Origin: Pyruvatibacter sp. HU-CL02332 | GTDB lineage: Bacteria; Pseudomonadota; Alphaproteobacteria; CGMCC-115125 | Length of the DNA: 64,000 nt | NCBI RefSeq assembly: GCF_040362765.1 | Contig: NZ_BAABWK010000002.1 | Span: 186,001-250,000, forward strand | Reading direction: 5' to 3' | Shown: in pieces, positions 26,280-34,189 of the stretch | Layout: every line of letters starts with the position of its first letter | How positions within the stretch are numbered: position 1 is the first letter of the stretch | Notes under the pieces: generated by a model | The model's database searches: none | What the model was told of the DNA's origin: nothing | The model's input: the letters and a program-made list of their open reading frames with translations, nothing else | Translations under genes and position numbers: made by a program

Positions 26280-26753
26280 CTATCGATTTTCGATCGCGGT
26301 GACGCGGCGATCCATATCAGCCAGCGCTTCCACGTCAGCAAAAGAATCATCAATGGCGTGCACAATGAAGTCCTTGCCATCCGCATCAATGGTCACCGTG
26401 CCCGGCGTCAGAGTGATAGAGTTGGCAAAGGTGACCCGACCGATATCGCTTACTTGGGTGGGCGTGACCCGGACAATGGCGGGAGAAATTTTCAGCCGCG
26501 GCGCCAGAAGAATCTTCGTGACCGCGATGTTGGCTTTGACGATCTCCGCCTGCAACCAGCCCCAATACCGCATGGTGCCAAACCGCATCTGATTGGGCAC
26601 ACCTTCCGAATCAAGAACATCCATTCGGGCAATCAGGAAGGTGACAGCAATGGCAGATCCGGCTCCAAGGCCGATCCACAATGGCTTGTAGACGCCTGAC
26701 AGCAGCAGCCACAGACCAAACAACCCAAGCGCCAAGATAAGACCGCGCAACAT
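26280..26753 (-). CDS. mrpE: Na+/H+ antiporter subunit MrpE (MnhE)
   Basis: A 157-residue subunit with two or three N-terminal helices (ILALGLFGLWLLLSGVYKPLWIGLGAGSAIAV). A cytoplasmic domain with ANIAVTKILLAPRLKISPAIVRV, SITLTPGTVTIDADGKDFIVHAID follows, as in MrpE. It is the first gene of the operon, giving the order E-F-G-DUF4040-B-C-D-A/L-like-small-third copy. The promoter must lie in the 295 bases before it, shared with the divergent cold-shock gene. Confidence 0.94.
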   Translation of the reverse strand: MLRGLILALGLFGLWLLLSGVYKPLWIGLGAGSAIAVTFLIARMDVLDSEGVPNQMRFGTMRYWGWLQAEIVKANIAVTKILLAPRLKISPAIVRVTPTQVSDIGRVTFANSITLTPGTVTIDADGKDFIVHAIDDSFADVEALADMDRRVTAIENR

Positions 26754-27048
26754 TGTGTTTTCAGATCGCTCCCCAAAGCAGGCTCAAAGGGCCCGTTGTC
26801 ATCTTTGATAATGCGCGCAGGTGCAGTTGACCAGCAGAACCGGACGAAAAAGCGAAAGAAACCGCCCGAACCGAGCACCAAATGCTCGGAAAATTTCGCA
26901 GACACTTCTCCCCACTTTTCGAGTGTGTTATCTTGACGCACATAAGTAACGAGGTGACCCGACAAAGGGCGCCCGAAAACAAAAGCGGCATGTACAAAAG
27001 ACCGTAAGAATAGGCCGTAATAGAAGCGCGAAAACGCCGGGGGTCAGG

Positions 27049-27609
27049 GTGGCGGAAACGCAGATGCAGGTTCAGGGAGAGGCCGCAAGCGACGCAGAGC
27101 TCGCGTTCAGAGTGACGGGCGTCGTCAAGTGGTTCGACACAACCAAAGGCTATGGCTTCATTGTCCCCGAAGACGGTTCGGCGGACGTGTTGTTGCATAT
27201 GTCCTGTCTCAAGCAGGCGGGACTTGATGCAGCACGGGAAGGGGCCACGGTCGAATGCGAGGCCGTCAAGCGGCCCAAGGGCACACAGGCCCTTCGCGTT
27301 CTTGAAGTAGATGACAGCACAGCTGTTGCTGCTCCGGTTCAAACAGACACACCAAAAAGTAATGGCGAGTCGCGGGCACCGCGTGTTGTTGCCGTTGGGG
27401 ATCAGGAGACAGCCACGGTCAAGTGGTTCAACCGGGCCAAGGGCTATGGTTTTGTCACCCGCGGAGACGGCACGCCGGACATCTTTGTGCACATGGAAAC
27501 ACTGCGCGAAGCAGGCATTCGTGAATTGCGCCAGGGGCAGCAAGTTCAGGTGCGGTTTGGCGAAGGCGACAAAGGCCTTATGGTCGCCACCATCGAGTTG
27601 CTTGATTAG
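27049..27609 (+). CDS. Double cold-shock-domain protein
   Basis: A 186-residue protein with two cold-shock domains joined by a ~35-residue linker. Domain 1 has [21 protein letters not shown] and DVLLHMSCL (residues ~28-90). Domain 2 has [20 protein letters not shown] and DIFVHMETL (residues ~123-186). The RNP1 (K-G-Y-G-F) and RNP2 (VFVH-like) motifs are present in both, so ssDNA/RNA binding and RNA-chaperone activity are expected. The start is GTG 27049, or ATG 27064. It lies 39 bases ahead of the DUF192 gene, a linkage often seen in alphaproteobacteria. Confidence 0.92.
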   Translation: MAETQMQVQGEAASDAELAFRVTGVVKWFDTTKGYGFIVPEDGSADVLLHMSCLKQAGLDAAREGATVECEAVKRPKGTQALRVLEVDDSTAVAAPVQTDTPKSNGESRAPRVVAVGDQETATVKWFNRAKGYGFVTRGDGTPDIFVHMETLREAGIRELRQGQQVQVRFGEGDKGLMVATIELLD

Positions 27610-27648
27610 CACTCACCGCTGTCTCAACTGATTTTGCAGGTCCTTTGT

Positions 27649-28137
27649 ATGCGTAACCTTGCAGCTATGCTGCTTGCGGCAACACTTGCTGTCACAGGCC
27701 TTGCAGCATGCGCAGAACCAGATCCTTCACATGAAACCGCCGCCGAGAGTCTCACCATCGAGACCTCAACGGGTGTTCATGGCTTCAAGGTAGAGCTTGC
27801 CGATACTGAAGAGCGCCGTCGTACGGGACTGATGTTTCGTGAAGACCTGGCTTTGGACGCCGGCATGCTCTTTGATTTTGAGACCCCGCGCGTCATCACC
27901 ATGTGGATGCGCAACACACCACTGCCTCTTGATATGATTTTCATCGATCCAAACGGACGCATCGTCAGCGTGGCTGAGAATACGGTACCTTATTCAGAGG
28001 CGATTGTTTCGTCGCGTTACCCTGCGTCGGCTGTCTTTGAGGTCAATGCGGGCACAGCGAAACGGATCAGCATCAAGGTCGGCGACAGGGTATCGCACCC
28101 CCTTTTCGAGAGCCCGGCCACACCAGGTGACGGGTGA
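27649..28137 (+). CDS. DUF192 family exported (lipo)protein
   Basis: A 162-residue protein from ATG 27649. A signal peptide ends at a lipobox-like LAACAEPD, so it may be lipidated. The DUF192 core is visible: HGFKVELADTEERRRTGLMFREDLALDAGMLFDF, VITMWMRNTPLPLDMIFID, VFEVNAGTAKRISIKVGD. Function of the family is unknown; the fold is barrel-like. It follows the cold-shock gene and is probably cotranscribed with it. Confidence 0.9.
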   Translation: MRNLAAMLLAATLAVTGLAACAEPDPSHETAAESLTIETSTGVHGFKVELADTEERRRTGLMFREDLALDAGMLFDFETPRVITMWMRNTPLPLDMIFIDPNGRIVSVAENTVPYSEAIVSSRYPASAVFEVNAGTAKRISIKVGDRVSHPLFESPATPGDG

Positions 28138-28168
28138 CACCCGGCATCAGCTGCGATATTCCCGCGTG

Positions 28169-28624
28169 ATGACATCACCAACCAAAGCTGATCTGGCTGA
28201 CCAGACCGCTCCCAATCCGCCGCAAGGCTTTGAGGAGAGCACCAATCGCGGGCCGTTTACGACCCACAACGGACCGTTCTTTCATCGCATTGATGATGAT
28301 GGCAGCTTCCTGCATGGCTTCCGCGCCGCAGAGCAGCACTGCAACGGCATGGGAATCGTCCATGGCGGCCTGGTGACTGCCTTTGCGGATGGTCTGATGG
28401 GCACTGCGGTCTGGCGGCACACGCAGATTGTCGGCCTTACCATTCGTCTGAATGCTGACTTCCTGTCTATCGCCAAGGTCGGCGACTGGGTGGAAGGAAC
28501 GGCCACGGTGACCCGGGCGACACGATCCGTTGCCTTTGTGGAGGCTCATGTCTCGGTCGGTTCGCGGCCCATTCTGCACGCCACGGGGGTCTTCAAATTG
28601 ATGCCCCGACACAAGAAAAAGTAA
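28169..28624 (+). CDS. PaaI-type hotdog thioesterase
   Basis: A 151-residue hotdog-fold protein from ATG 28169. NGMGIVHGGLVTAFADGLMGTAVW is the PaaI/DUF4442-type active-site helix: a histidine-glycine-glycine turn and a downstream Asp that activates water. LTIRLNADFLSIAKVGDWVEGTATVTR completes the sheet. It would hydrolyse acyl-CoA thioesters; the substrate is unknown. It begins 31 bases after the DUF192 stop. Confidence 0.88.
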   Translation: MTSPTKADLADQTAPNPPQGFEESTNRGPFTTHNGPFFHRIDDDGSFLHGFRAAEQHCNGMGIVHGGLVTAFADGLMGTAVWRHTQIVGLTIRLNADFLSIAKVGDWVEGTATVTRATRSVAFVEAHVSVGSRPILHATGVFKLMPRHKKK

Positions 28625-28732
28625 GGAAAATGAGATTTGGGCTTTAATGGGCTTGCAGGAGCGGGCCTGTTGAGCCAATGTCCCGCCTCGCTGACGCAAA
28701 TGGCGGTATTTCGCTGATTGTTTTAGCTCGGT

Positions 28733-28809
28733 CGGGGCATGGCGCAGCCCGGTAGCGCACCTGTTTTGGGAACAGGGGGTCAGAGGTTCGAATCCTCTTG
28801 CCCCGACCA
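28733..28809 (+). tRNA. tRNA-Pro (anticodon TGG)
   Basis: A 77-base cloverleaf with encoded CCA. Acceptor CGGGGCA pairs with TGCCCCG; the anticodon loop TTTGGGA gives TGG; the T arm contains GGTTCGAATC. Confidence 0.96.
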
Positions 28810-29091
28810 TTTTTCACATAATTGAAGCTATCTGACGGGCAGCCTGGCCCTATATCGTTGCGCCTTTCTCATCGCCACATGACCAAAATCTGACCAAAAA
28901 TTGTGGGTTTGGGCTCAGATGACCGCTACAGGCTTGATATTCCACATTGTTTTTGTAAAACCGGGCTCTCTTAGGCCGATATGTCACTATCGCAGAGCTT
29001 GGTGTCTGCGGGCGCGGGTCATATCTTAAGGCTTAGGGTTTACTGGGAATCGGGTTTCCCAGACGGCCAGACTTGGTGAAAGGCGATAATT

Positions 29092-29799
29092 GTGACCCCT
29101 CCGGCAACAGCCGCAGAAAAGGTGACGTCCTCCACAGCAACAGCTGCGGGACGGTCTGGCACGCCAAAAGCACGGGCACCTGAAGCCAAACAGGCGCGGG
29201 CAGAGGCCTTGTTGCAGGCGGCAGAAGCAGCCCTGGTGGATGCCTCCTATCACGACATCACCATGCTGCAGATTGCCAAGCGCGCCGGCCTCGCCAAGGG
29301 CACTGTCTATCTCTACTACCCAAGCAAGGAAGCGCTTTTTCTCGCGGTGCTGATGCACAAGCTGGACGCCTGTTACGACACCATTGAAGAAGGTCTGCAG
29401 GGAGACCGTCAGTCTGCGGATCATATTGCGAAAGTGCTGAGCGGAGCGTTGCTTGGTCAGCACGCTTTGCTGTCTCTGCTGAGCCTGCTGTTTACACAGC
29501 TTGAACCGGGCGCAGGCATTGAGGCGCTGGTGGACTTCAAACGCCAGTTGATGTCGCGCATGGTTGAAGTCGGCGCCACGATCGAGCGCGCTGGTGGGCT
29601 GGAAGAGGGCGTGGGCACGACGCTGATCACCCGGGCGTCTGCGCTGGCCATCGGTCTGCAGCAGTTCGCCTCTCCGCCACCCGACGTTATCGCGGAACTC
29701 GCGATCCGGGCGCCGGAACTGAAAAAACAACCGCTGAATGTCGAGGCCGAGTTGACCAGCACATTGTCCGATATCATCAAGGCCAGAATGTCAGCCTGA
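29092..29799 (+). CDS. TetR/AcrR family transcriptional regulator
   Basis: A 235-residue regulator starting at GTG 29092. After a ~30-residue low-complexity N terminus rich in Ala and Thr, the TetR HTH appears: ARAEALLQAAEAALVDASYHDITMLQIAKRAGLAKGTVYLYYPSKEALFLAVL. The ligand-binding half has no recognisable signature. No neighbouring transporter or enzyme gene makes an obvious target; the next gene is the NDUFS4-like subunit. An autoregulated local role cannot be confirmed. Confidence 0.92.
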   Translation: MTPPATAAEKVTSSTATAAGRSGTPKARAPEAKQARAEALLQAAEAALVDASYHDITMLQIAKRAGLAKGTVYLYYPSKEALFLAVLMHKLDACYDTIEEGLQGDRQSADHIAKVLSGALLGQHALLSLLSLLFTQLEPGAGIEALVDFKRQLMSRMVEVGATIERAGGLEEGVGTTLITRASALAIGLQQFASPPPDVIAELAIRAPELKKQPLNVEAELTSTLSDIIKARMSA

Positions 29800-29918
29800 C
29801 AGCCAATGCTGTCGGAGTGAAATGGGCAATTGCCCAATCAAATGGCTTGATCTGGCGGGTTTGTTTCCGCCATACAGGCTCACAGGTAAAACGAACTTCT
29901 ACAGGGTACCAAAGCATC

Positions 29919-30227
29919 ATGGTGGCGCGCATTTACAAGCCGGCCAAAACGGCCATGCAGTCTGGCACCGCAAAGACCAATCTGTGGTTTTTGGACTATG
30001 AGCCGGAAAGCGCTCGCGAGATTGATCCGCTCATGGGCTGGACCAGTTCAGGCGACATGAACGGCCAGCTTCAGCTGAAGTTCTCCAGCAAGGAAGAAGC
30101 GGTCGCTTATGCCGAGCGGCACAAGATTGCCTATCAGGTGTTTGAGCCGCAGCCACGGGCTGCCCGCCCAAAGGCCTACTCCGACAATTTCAGATCAGAT
30201 CGCGTGGACGGTAACTGGACGCATTAG
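29919..30227 (+). CDS. NDUFS4-like accessory subunit of NADH dehydrogenase (complex I)
   Basis: A 102-residue homolog of mitochondrial NDUFS4 (ETC complex I 18 kDa family), a peripheral-arm subunit that stabilises the N module. VARIYKPAKTAMQSGTAKTNLWFLDYEP and DPLMGWTSSGDMNGQLQLKFSSKEEAVAYAERHKIAYQV are the family blocks. The start is ATG 29919; the frame is open from 29817, but the leader has no protein character. It is encoded away from a nuo operon, next to tRNA-Arg. Such subunits are typical of alphaproteobacteria. Confidence 0.93.
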   Translation: MVARIYKPAKTAMQSGTAKTNLWFLDYEPESAREIDPLMGWTSSGDMNGQLQLKFSSKEEAVAYAERHKIAYQVFEPQPRAARPKAYSDNFRSDRVDGNWTH

Positions 30228-30258
30228 CGATCAGTCTGACTGTCCTGCTTCGCGTTTT

Positions 30259-30335
30259 GCGCCCGTAGCTCAACTGGATAGAGCAACGGCCTTCTAAGCC
30301 GTAGGTTGCAGGTTCAAGTCCTGCCGGGCGCGCCA
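30259..30335 (+). tRNA. tRNA-Arg (anticodon TCT)
   Basis: A 77-base cloverleaf with encoded CCA. Acceptor GCGCCCG pairs with CGGGCGC; the anticodon loop CTTCTAA gives TCT; the T arm has GGTTCAAGTC. Confidence 0.96.
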
Positions 30336-30356
30336 GCACTAAAAACTTCACCACAA

Positions 30357-31232
30357 CTAGCAATTTGCATGCAGGTGATCGAGGAACGCCCTTACCTTGG
30401 GCGTTATACCTCTCCGACTTGGGACAACTGTAAAGAAGTCCACCTGGCCGCCAGTCCAATCACTAAGAACGCGTTTTAGCTCTCCGCGGCGAACAAAACC
30501 CTCTGCCAGGTAATCCGGAAGCAGAGCAACGCCCGCGCCGTCCAAAGCGAGTTGGCGTAAAACATTGAAGTCATCGCACGCGATTTGTGGCTTGAACGCA
30601 AATTCGATGTCTCCCGATGGCGATTGAAGGCTCCATCTTGCGCGCTTATCGACGGCATTCATGTGCAGACAGGAGTGCCCCTCAAGATCGTCCGGCTTCG
30701 TCAACGGATGGGCGGTCTTGAGATAGTCAGATGACGCATAAAGCCCCATCTGCTTGGTGCAAAGCCGAGCGGCAATCAGATTTGAATCCGCCATTTCGCC
30801 AACCCGGATGACGACGTCGAAACCCTCTTCAAGAAGATCAACCCGCCGGTTGGTCAATTGGAGGTCGATCTTCACGTCAGGATATGTTTTCGCAAACGTC
30901 CCGAGGTGAGGGGAGAGCAGATTTTGGCCCACGGTCACAGACGTGCAAACCCGAAGCCGGCCTCTTGGGGATATCGTGAACTGCTCAATTGACGCATTTG
31001 CTGCCTCAAGCTCATCTTTCACACGCACAGCATGAGCATAGTATGCCCGGCCGATCTCGGTCGGCTGGAGGCTGCGTGTCGTTCGTTCAATCAGGCGTAC
31101 ACCCAGAGCCTTTTCCAGCCTGGAGATGCTCCGGCTGACATTCGACTTCGGCATTCCAAGAACGTGTGCAGCCGCCGTAAAGCTTCCGCTGTCCAGCACT
31201 TCGGCAAAAGTCAGTATGTCTTCCAGATTCAT
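30357..31232 (-). CDS. LysR family transcriptional regulator
   Basis: A 291-residue LysR regulator. The N-terminal winged HTH reads LEDILTFAEVLDSGSFTAAAHVLGMPKSNVSRSISRLEKALGVRLIERTTRSLQPTEIG. The effector domain shows RGRLRVCTSVTVGQNLL and GFDVVIRVGEMADSNLIA, as in the CrgA/YhaJ-like subgroup. It is transcribed away from the pirin/isochorismatase genes, with 106 bases between the starts. That divergence is the standard LysR layout, so it is inferred to regulate those genes. Base composition appears lower in GC than neighbouring core genes. Confidence 0.94.
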   Translation of the reverse strand: MNLEDILTFAEVLDSGSFTAAAHVLGMPKSNVSRSISRLEKALGVRLIERTTRSLQPTEIGRAYYAHAVRVKDELEAANASIEQFTISPRGRLRVCTSVTVGQNLLSPHLGTFAKTYPDVKIDLQLTNRRVDLLEEGFDVVIRVGEMADSNLIAARLCTKQMGLYASSDYLKTAHPLTKPDDLEGHSCLHMNAVDKRARWSLQSPSGDIEFAFKPQIACDDFNVLRQLALDGAGVALLPDYLAEGFVRRGELKRVLSDWTGGQVDFFTVVPSRRGITPKVRAFLDHLHANC

Positions 31233-31233
31233 T

Positions 31234-31249
31234 TTATTGTTATCAATAA
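31234..31249. promoter_or_regulatory. Inverted repeat at the LysR start (candidate operator)
   Basis: TTATTG at 31234-31239 and CAATAA at 31244-31249 form a perfect 6-bp inverted repeat with a TTAT spacer, 1 base from the LysR start codon. Its position suits autorepression. No binding data; the assignment is from position only. Confidence 0.45.
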
Positions 31250-31338
31250 TGGATCAAAACATCTCTATCTCGTCCCTTTATCTCACAATGACACATCGAT
31301 AGATACCTCACTACCGACCGTAGTTTTAGGTGATCGAT

Positions 31339-32016
31339 ATGGAAATTCTGAAGTTTGAAGACCTGCCACAAGGTGGCTTTGCGGGGCTTCGCGAACGTCG
31401 ATTTGTAATGGATCAGCGGGTGTTTGGCGCGCGCAAAGGAGCCGGGACGGCAGATGGCATTGGAAATTTTGTCTATTTGGCAGACGCCAACTTCATGCCG
31501 AAAGGCGAAACGGGACTCCACCCACACCATGAGATCGATGTGATCTCTGTGATGGTCGACGGGCGAATTTCACACGCTGGGTCGATGGAACACGGTCAGG
31601 CATTGGAGGCTGGCATGGTTCAGGTGCAGCGAGCGGGCGCTGAAGGTTTTTCGCACAACGAGATTAATCCCGACGATACACAAAACCACATGATCCAAAT
31701 CTGGGTAGCACCTGACGAACCAGGTGAACCGGCAGGCTACAAATCCTACACACCAAAGATGGGCGACCACGCACATGTCTATGGTGGCCCGAACGACCAA
31801 AACGATCGCTTTTACAGCAAAACGCAGATCAAAATCGTGAACGCAACGGCGGGTCAGACTTTCTCACATCATGGCGAGGTCATGGCCTACCTCAGCAAGG
31901 GTAGCGGTACCGCAAACGGGCAGGCGGTAAATGCCCGAACTCTTATGCGCACCGACGGCATCGAGTTTCAGGCTGGCGAATTGGCTCAGCTCATCCTCAT
32001 TCATACCAACAACTAA
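31339..32016 (+). CDS. Pirin-like bicupin protein
   Basis: A 225-residue pirin family protein. ATG 31339 is preferred over GTG 31330 because AGGTGA lies 5 bases upstream. The N-terminal cupin has H61-x-H63-H64 (GLHPHHEID) and then H106-x-E108 (FSHNEIN), matching the metal set HxH...H...E of pirins. A second cupin-like half follows. Some pirins are quercetinases; others modulate regulators. It is followed by an isochorismatase-type hydrolase, and both diverge from LysR. Confidence 0.92.
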   Translation: MEILKFEDLPQGGFAGLRERRFVMDQRVFGARKGAGTADGIGNFVYLADANFMPKGETGLHPHHEIDVISVMVDGRISHAGSMEHGQALEAGMVQVQRAGAEGFSHNEINPDDTQNHMIQIWVAPDEPGEPAGYKSYTPKMGDHAHVYGGPNDQNDRFYSKTQIKIVNATAGQTFSHHGEVMAYLSKGSGTANGQAVNARTLMRTDGIEFQAGELAQLILIHTNN

Positions 32017-32038
32017 CTGACCTCAGAAGGGTGCCGAT

Positions 32039-32671
32039 ATGGCTAAATCCAACTACTCAGAGTTTCTCACACCGCACAATGCGGTCCTTACAATGATCGA
32101 CCATCAAACAGGCCTAATGGTTGGACTTGGCGATGAACACCCAACCGTCCTGAAGAATAACATTCTTGCTCTTTCGAACATTGCAAAAACGATCGGGCTG
32201 CCATCAGTTGTCACGGCAAGCCTGCCGGAGGGCCCCAACGGGCCAGTGATGCCGGAAATCGTCGAAATTCTGGAGGCCAAGGTCATTGAGCGTGAAGGTC
32301 AAATCAATGCTTGGGACAGTAAGGCCTATCGCGAAGCAATCGAGAAGACTGGCCGACAGAAAATCATCATGGCTGGTATTGTCACTGACGTTTGCCTTCT
32401 GTTTCCAGCGTTATCCGCAATTGCTGAAGGCTATGACGTATACGCAGTAATTGATGCCTCAGGTACCTGGAACAAAACGGTTCAAGAGGTGACCATCCAC
32501 CGGCTGGCGCAGGCTGGTGTGAAGGTCACTACCTGGGCGTCGGTGTTGGCCGAAATCATGAACGATTGGCGCAGCGAACACGGTGAAGCCTTGGGTGGTG
32601 TCCTTGCTGCGTACACGACGAAGTACGGCTACGTCATGAACAGCCATTTTGCGCGCCAATCGGATGAGTAG
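32039..32671 (+). CDS. Isochorismatase-type cysteine hydrolase (YcaC-like)
   Basis: A 210-residue cysteine hydrolase. The catalytic Asp is D21 in MIDHQTGL, and the nucleophile is C119 in AGIVTDVCLLFPAL, in the YcaC-type arrangement. VTASLPEGPNGP is also typical. Members hydrolyse amide or vinyl-ether-like bonds; the substrate is unknown. It begins 22 bases after the pirin gene and its last codons overlap the next gene by 8 bases, so it is operonic. Confidence 0.92.
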   Translation: MAKSNYSEFLTPHNAVLTMIDHQTGLMVGLGDEHPTVLKNNILALSNIAKTIGLPSVVTASLPEGPNGPVMPEIVEILEAKVIEREGQINAWDSKAYREAIEKTGRQKIIMAGIVTDVCLLFPALSAIAEGYDVYAVIDASGTWNKTVQEVTIHRLAQAGVKVTTWASVLAEIMNDWRSEHGEALGGVLAAYTTKYGYVMNSHFARQSDE

Positions 32672-32909
32672 TCATAGTGATGATGGGCAACCAAGCCCGC
32701 ACTTGGTGGCCTTTCTAACATTTATCGGATTGCTCCCATTGGTCTACTTCATTCCGCCATGGATCATGGACAATGTTACAAATGATAGCCTGATTGTAAC
32801 GTTGCTCTCAGTCGGGTTGATCGTGCCGGTGATATCTTACGTCTTGCTCCCCATGAGTTTGAGGATGATTGCTGCAGGCATAAAGTACTTTCGACAAAGT
32901 GCTCGTTAG
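32664..32909 (+). CDS. Small two-helix membrane protein
   Basis: An 81-residue protein with two strongly hydrophobic segments (LVAFLTFIGLLPLVYFIPPWI and SLIVTLLSVGLIVPVISYVLL) and a basic end. The start at ATG 32664 lies inside the isochorismatase stop region (8-base overlap), implying coupled translation. The sequence vaguely recalls the C-terminal membrane domain found fused to some antibiotic-biosynthesis-monooxygenase (ABM) proteins, but no ABM part is present. Not recognised with confidence; perhaps a broken derivative. Confidence 0.6.
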   Translation: MSSHSDDGQPSPHLVAFLTFIGLLPLVYFIPPWIMDNVTNDSLIVTLLSVGLIVPVISYVLLPMSLRMIAAGIKYFRQSAR

Positions 32910-33003
32910 GCATGCGCGGGAGAAGACCTCCCAACAAGCGACATATCGAAATAATCTGGCCAATATGGTGAATGCTCGTTCAGAAGGGCATCACACACAA
33001 CTG

Positions 33004-33049
33004 TGAGCCACCTGACGGAAGTGTAACTTGCGTCATCACAGGTGGCTCA
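33004..33049. repeat. 11-bp perfect inverted repeat, intergenic
   Basis: TGAGCCACCTG at 33004-33014 and CAGGTGGCTCA at 33039-33049, with GACG/CGTC in register as an inner arm separated by a bulge. It lies between the small membrane protein and the Sel1 gene. No T-run follows, so it is not a standard terminator. Confidence 0.5.
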
Positions 33050-33147
33050 GCCACGTTTTCACCCTAGATATTGAATATACAACAATACGGGTATCAAATT
33101 ACCCGATAGCGGCGCTGTTCCCCGGCGTCTGTTTGGGAGAAGACAGA

Positions 33148-33924
33148 ATGACGAAACGCTCTGCGGACACAAAAGCCGCATCAATGGAAAACGGGCCATC
33201 TCTTCAGATTCTGGCTGTCGCCGGTGTGTTGGCACTGGGCGCGCTGATCTGGGTCGGTATGGCAGACGCCAAGGCTCCAGCGCTTGATGCGGCGGCCGGT
33301 GAGGCGGAGGCACTTGAGGCAACAGCTGCAACCGAAAAAGCAGATGCGCCGCGTCCACTCGCTGTGGGTGATGAGGATGCCATTGCCCGCGTCGTTCGAG
33401 AAGCCGAGCGGACCGAAGACGGTGGTCTTGGACTCTATAAGCGCGGGCTTTACCCCGAAGCGCTTGTGGTCTGGGAAGAAGCAGCTGAAGCCGGCGATGC
33501 GGGCGCTGCTTACCGGATCGGCGCTGCCTACATGGATGGGCAATCAGTGTCCCACAGCTTTGATGAAGGCTTGAAGTGGCTGCGTCGCGCAGCTGATATG
33601 GGCGACGGACGCGCCATGGGTGACCTTGGCAGTGCCTATGACTGGGGCTTTGGGGTTGAGCAGGACCGTGTGGAAGCTGCCAAATGGTTCGAGCAGGGCG
33701 CCCTGCGCGGCCACGCGGCCAGCCAGTACAATGTCGGCGTTCTGTATGAAGAAGGCGAGGGCGTCGAAAAGGACGTCATCAAGGCCTACATGTACTACAT
33801 CCTCTCCAACGACAACGGCTTCCCCAAATACCCGGCGGAGGCGATTGAAGCCCTTACACCCAAGCTGACAAATGATCAGATCAAGAAGGGTGTGGATGCT
33901 GCCAGGGCATTTGAACCGATTTAA
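33148..33924 (+). CDS. Sel1-repeat membrane-anchored protein
   Basis: A 258-residue protein from ATG 33148, with GGGAGA upstream. An N-terminal transmembrane anchor (LQILAVAGVLALGALIWVG) is followed by an Ala/Glu-rich spacer and Sel1 repeats: GLYPEALVVWEEAAEAGDAGAAYRIG, DEGLKWLRRAADMGDGRAMGDLGSAYDWG, EAAKWFEQGALRGHAASQYNVGVLYEEGEG. Such proteins scaffold other proteins, often at the envelope. No partner gene is adjacent. Confidence 0.9.
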   Translation: MTKRSADTKAASMENGPSLQILAVAGVLALGALIWVGMADAKAPALDAAAGEAEALEATAATEKADAPRPLAVGDEDAIARVVREAERTEDGGLGLYKRGLYPEALVVWEEAAEAGDAGAAYRIGAAYMDGQSVSHSFDEGLKWLRRAADMGDGRAMGDLGSAYDWGFGVEQDRVEAAKWFEQGALRGHAASQYNVGVLYEEGEGVEKDVIKAYMYYILSNDNGFPKYPAEAIEALTPKLTNDQIKKGVDAARAFEPI

Positions 33925-34137
33925 AGAGAGATGCTGGGCAACACCATGGTTTACGTGGGGGGTTATTCAGTTTTTGCGTAGTCACCTTTCGCGTAATTCA
34001 TCTTCATTTGTTGGCGTTCCGTGCTATGTCACTCTTTGAAATTGAAGGACGCTGGATTTCTGCAGCATCCGGATTGATCTTGTTCAGATAGTTTCTGTTC
34101 AGGTCGGTGATGGCTTTACTACCCGCAGAATGTGGGG

Positions 34138-34156
34138 TGTCCGCCAAACGCGGACA
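34138..34156 (+). promoter_or_regulatory. Leader hairpin upstream of the DUF1329 gene
   Basis: TGTCCGC at 34138-34144 pairs with GCGGACA at 34150-34156 around a 5-base loop, 33 bases before the DUF1329 ATG. It may stabilise the mRNA or be an operator. Confidence 0.4.
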
Positions 34157-34189
34157 GGCCAATTTGGGGGCCCACAAGGAGGACCAACA

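Noticed and set aside
28175-28810. A 211-codon minus-strand open frame starting MVGARGFEPLTPCSQN
   Set aside because: It is the antisense reading of tRNA-Pro and the thioesterase gene; ARGFEPLTPCSQ is a well-known false-protein signature of tRNA antisense strands.
28810-29091. Possible integration remnant after tRNA-Pro (two copies of TGACCAAAA)
   Set aside because: No integrase, no repeat of the tRNA 3' end, and no gene in the gap; the repeat is too short to support an attachment site.
30109-30459. Open frames over tRNA-Arg on both strands (APVAQLDRATAF; ARPAGLEPATYGLEGR)
   Set aside because: Both are classic spurious translations of the tRNA sequence.
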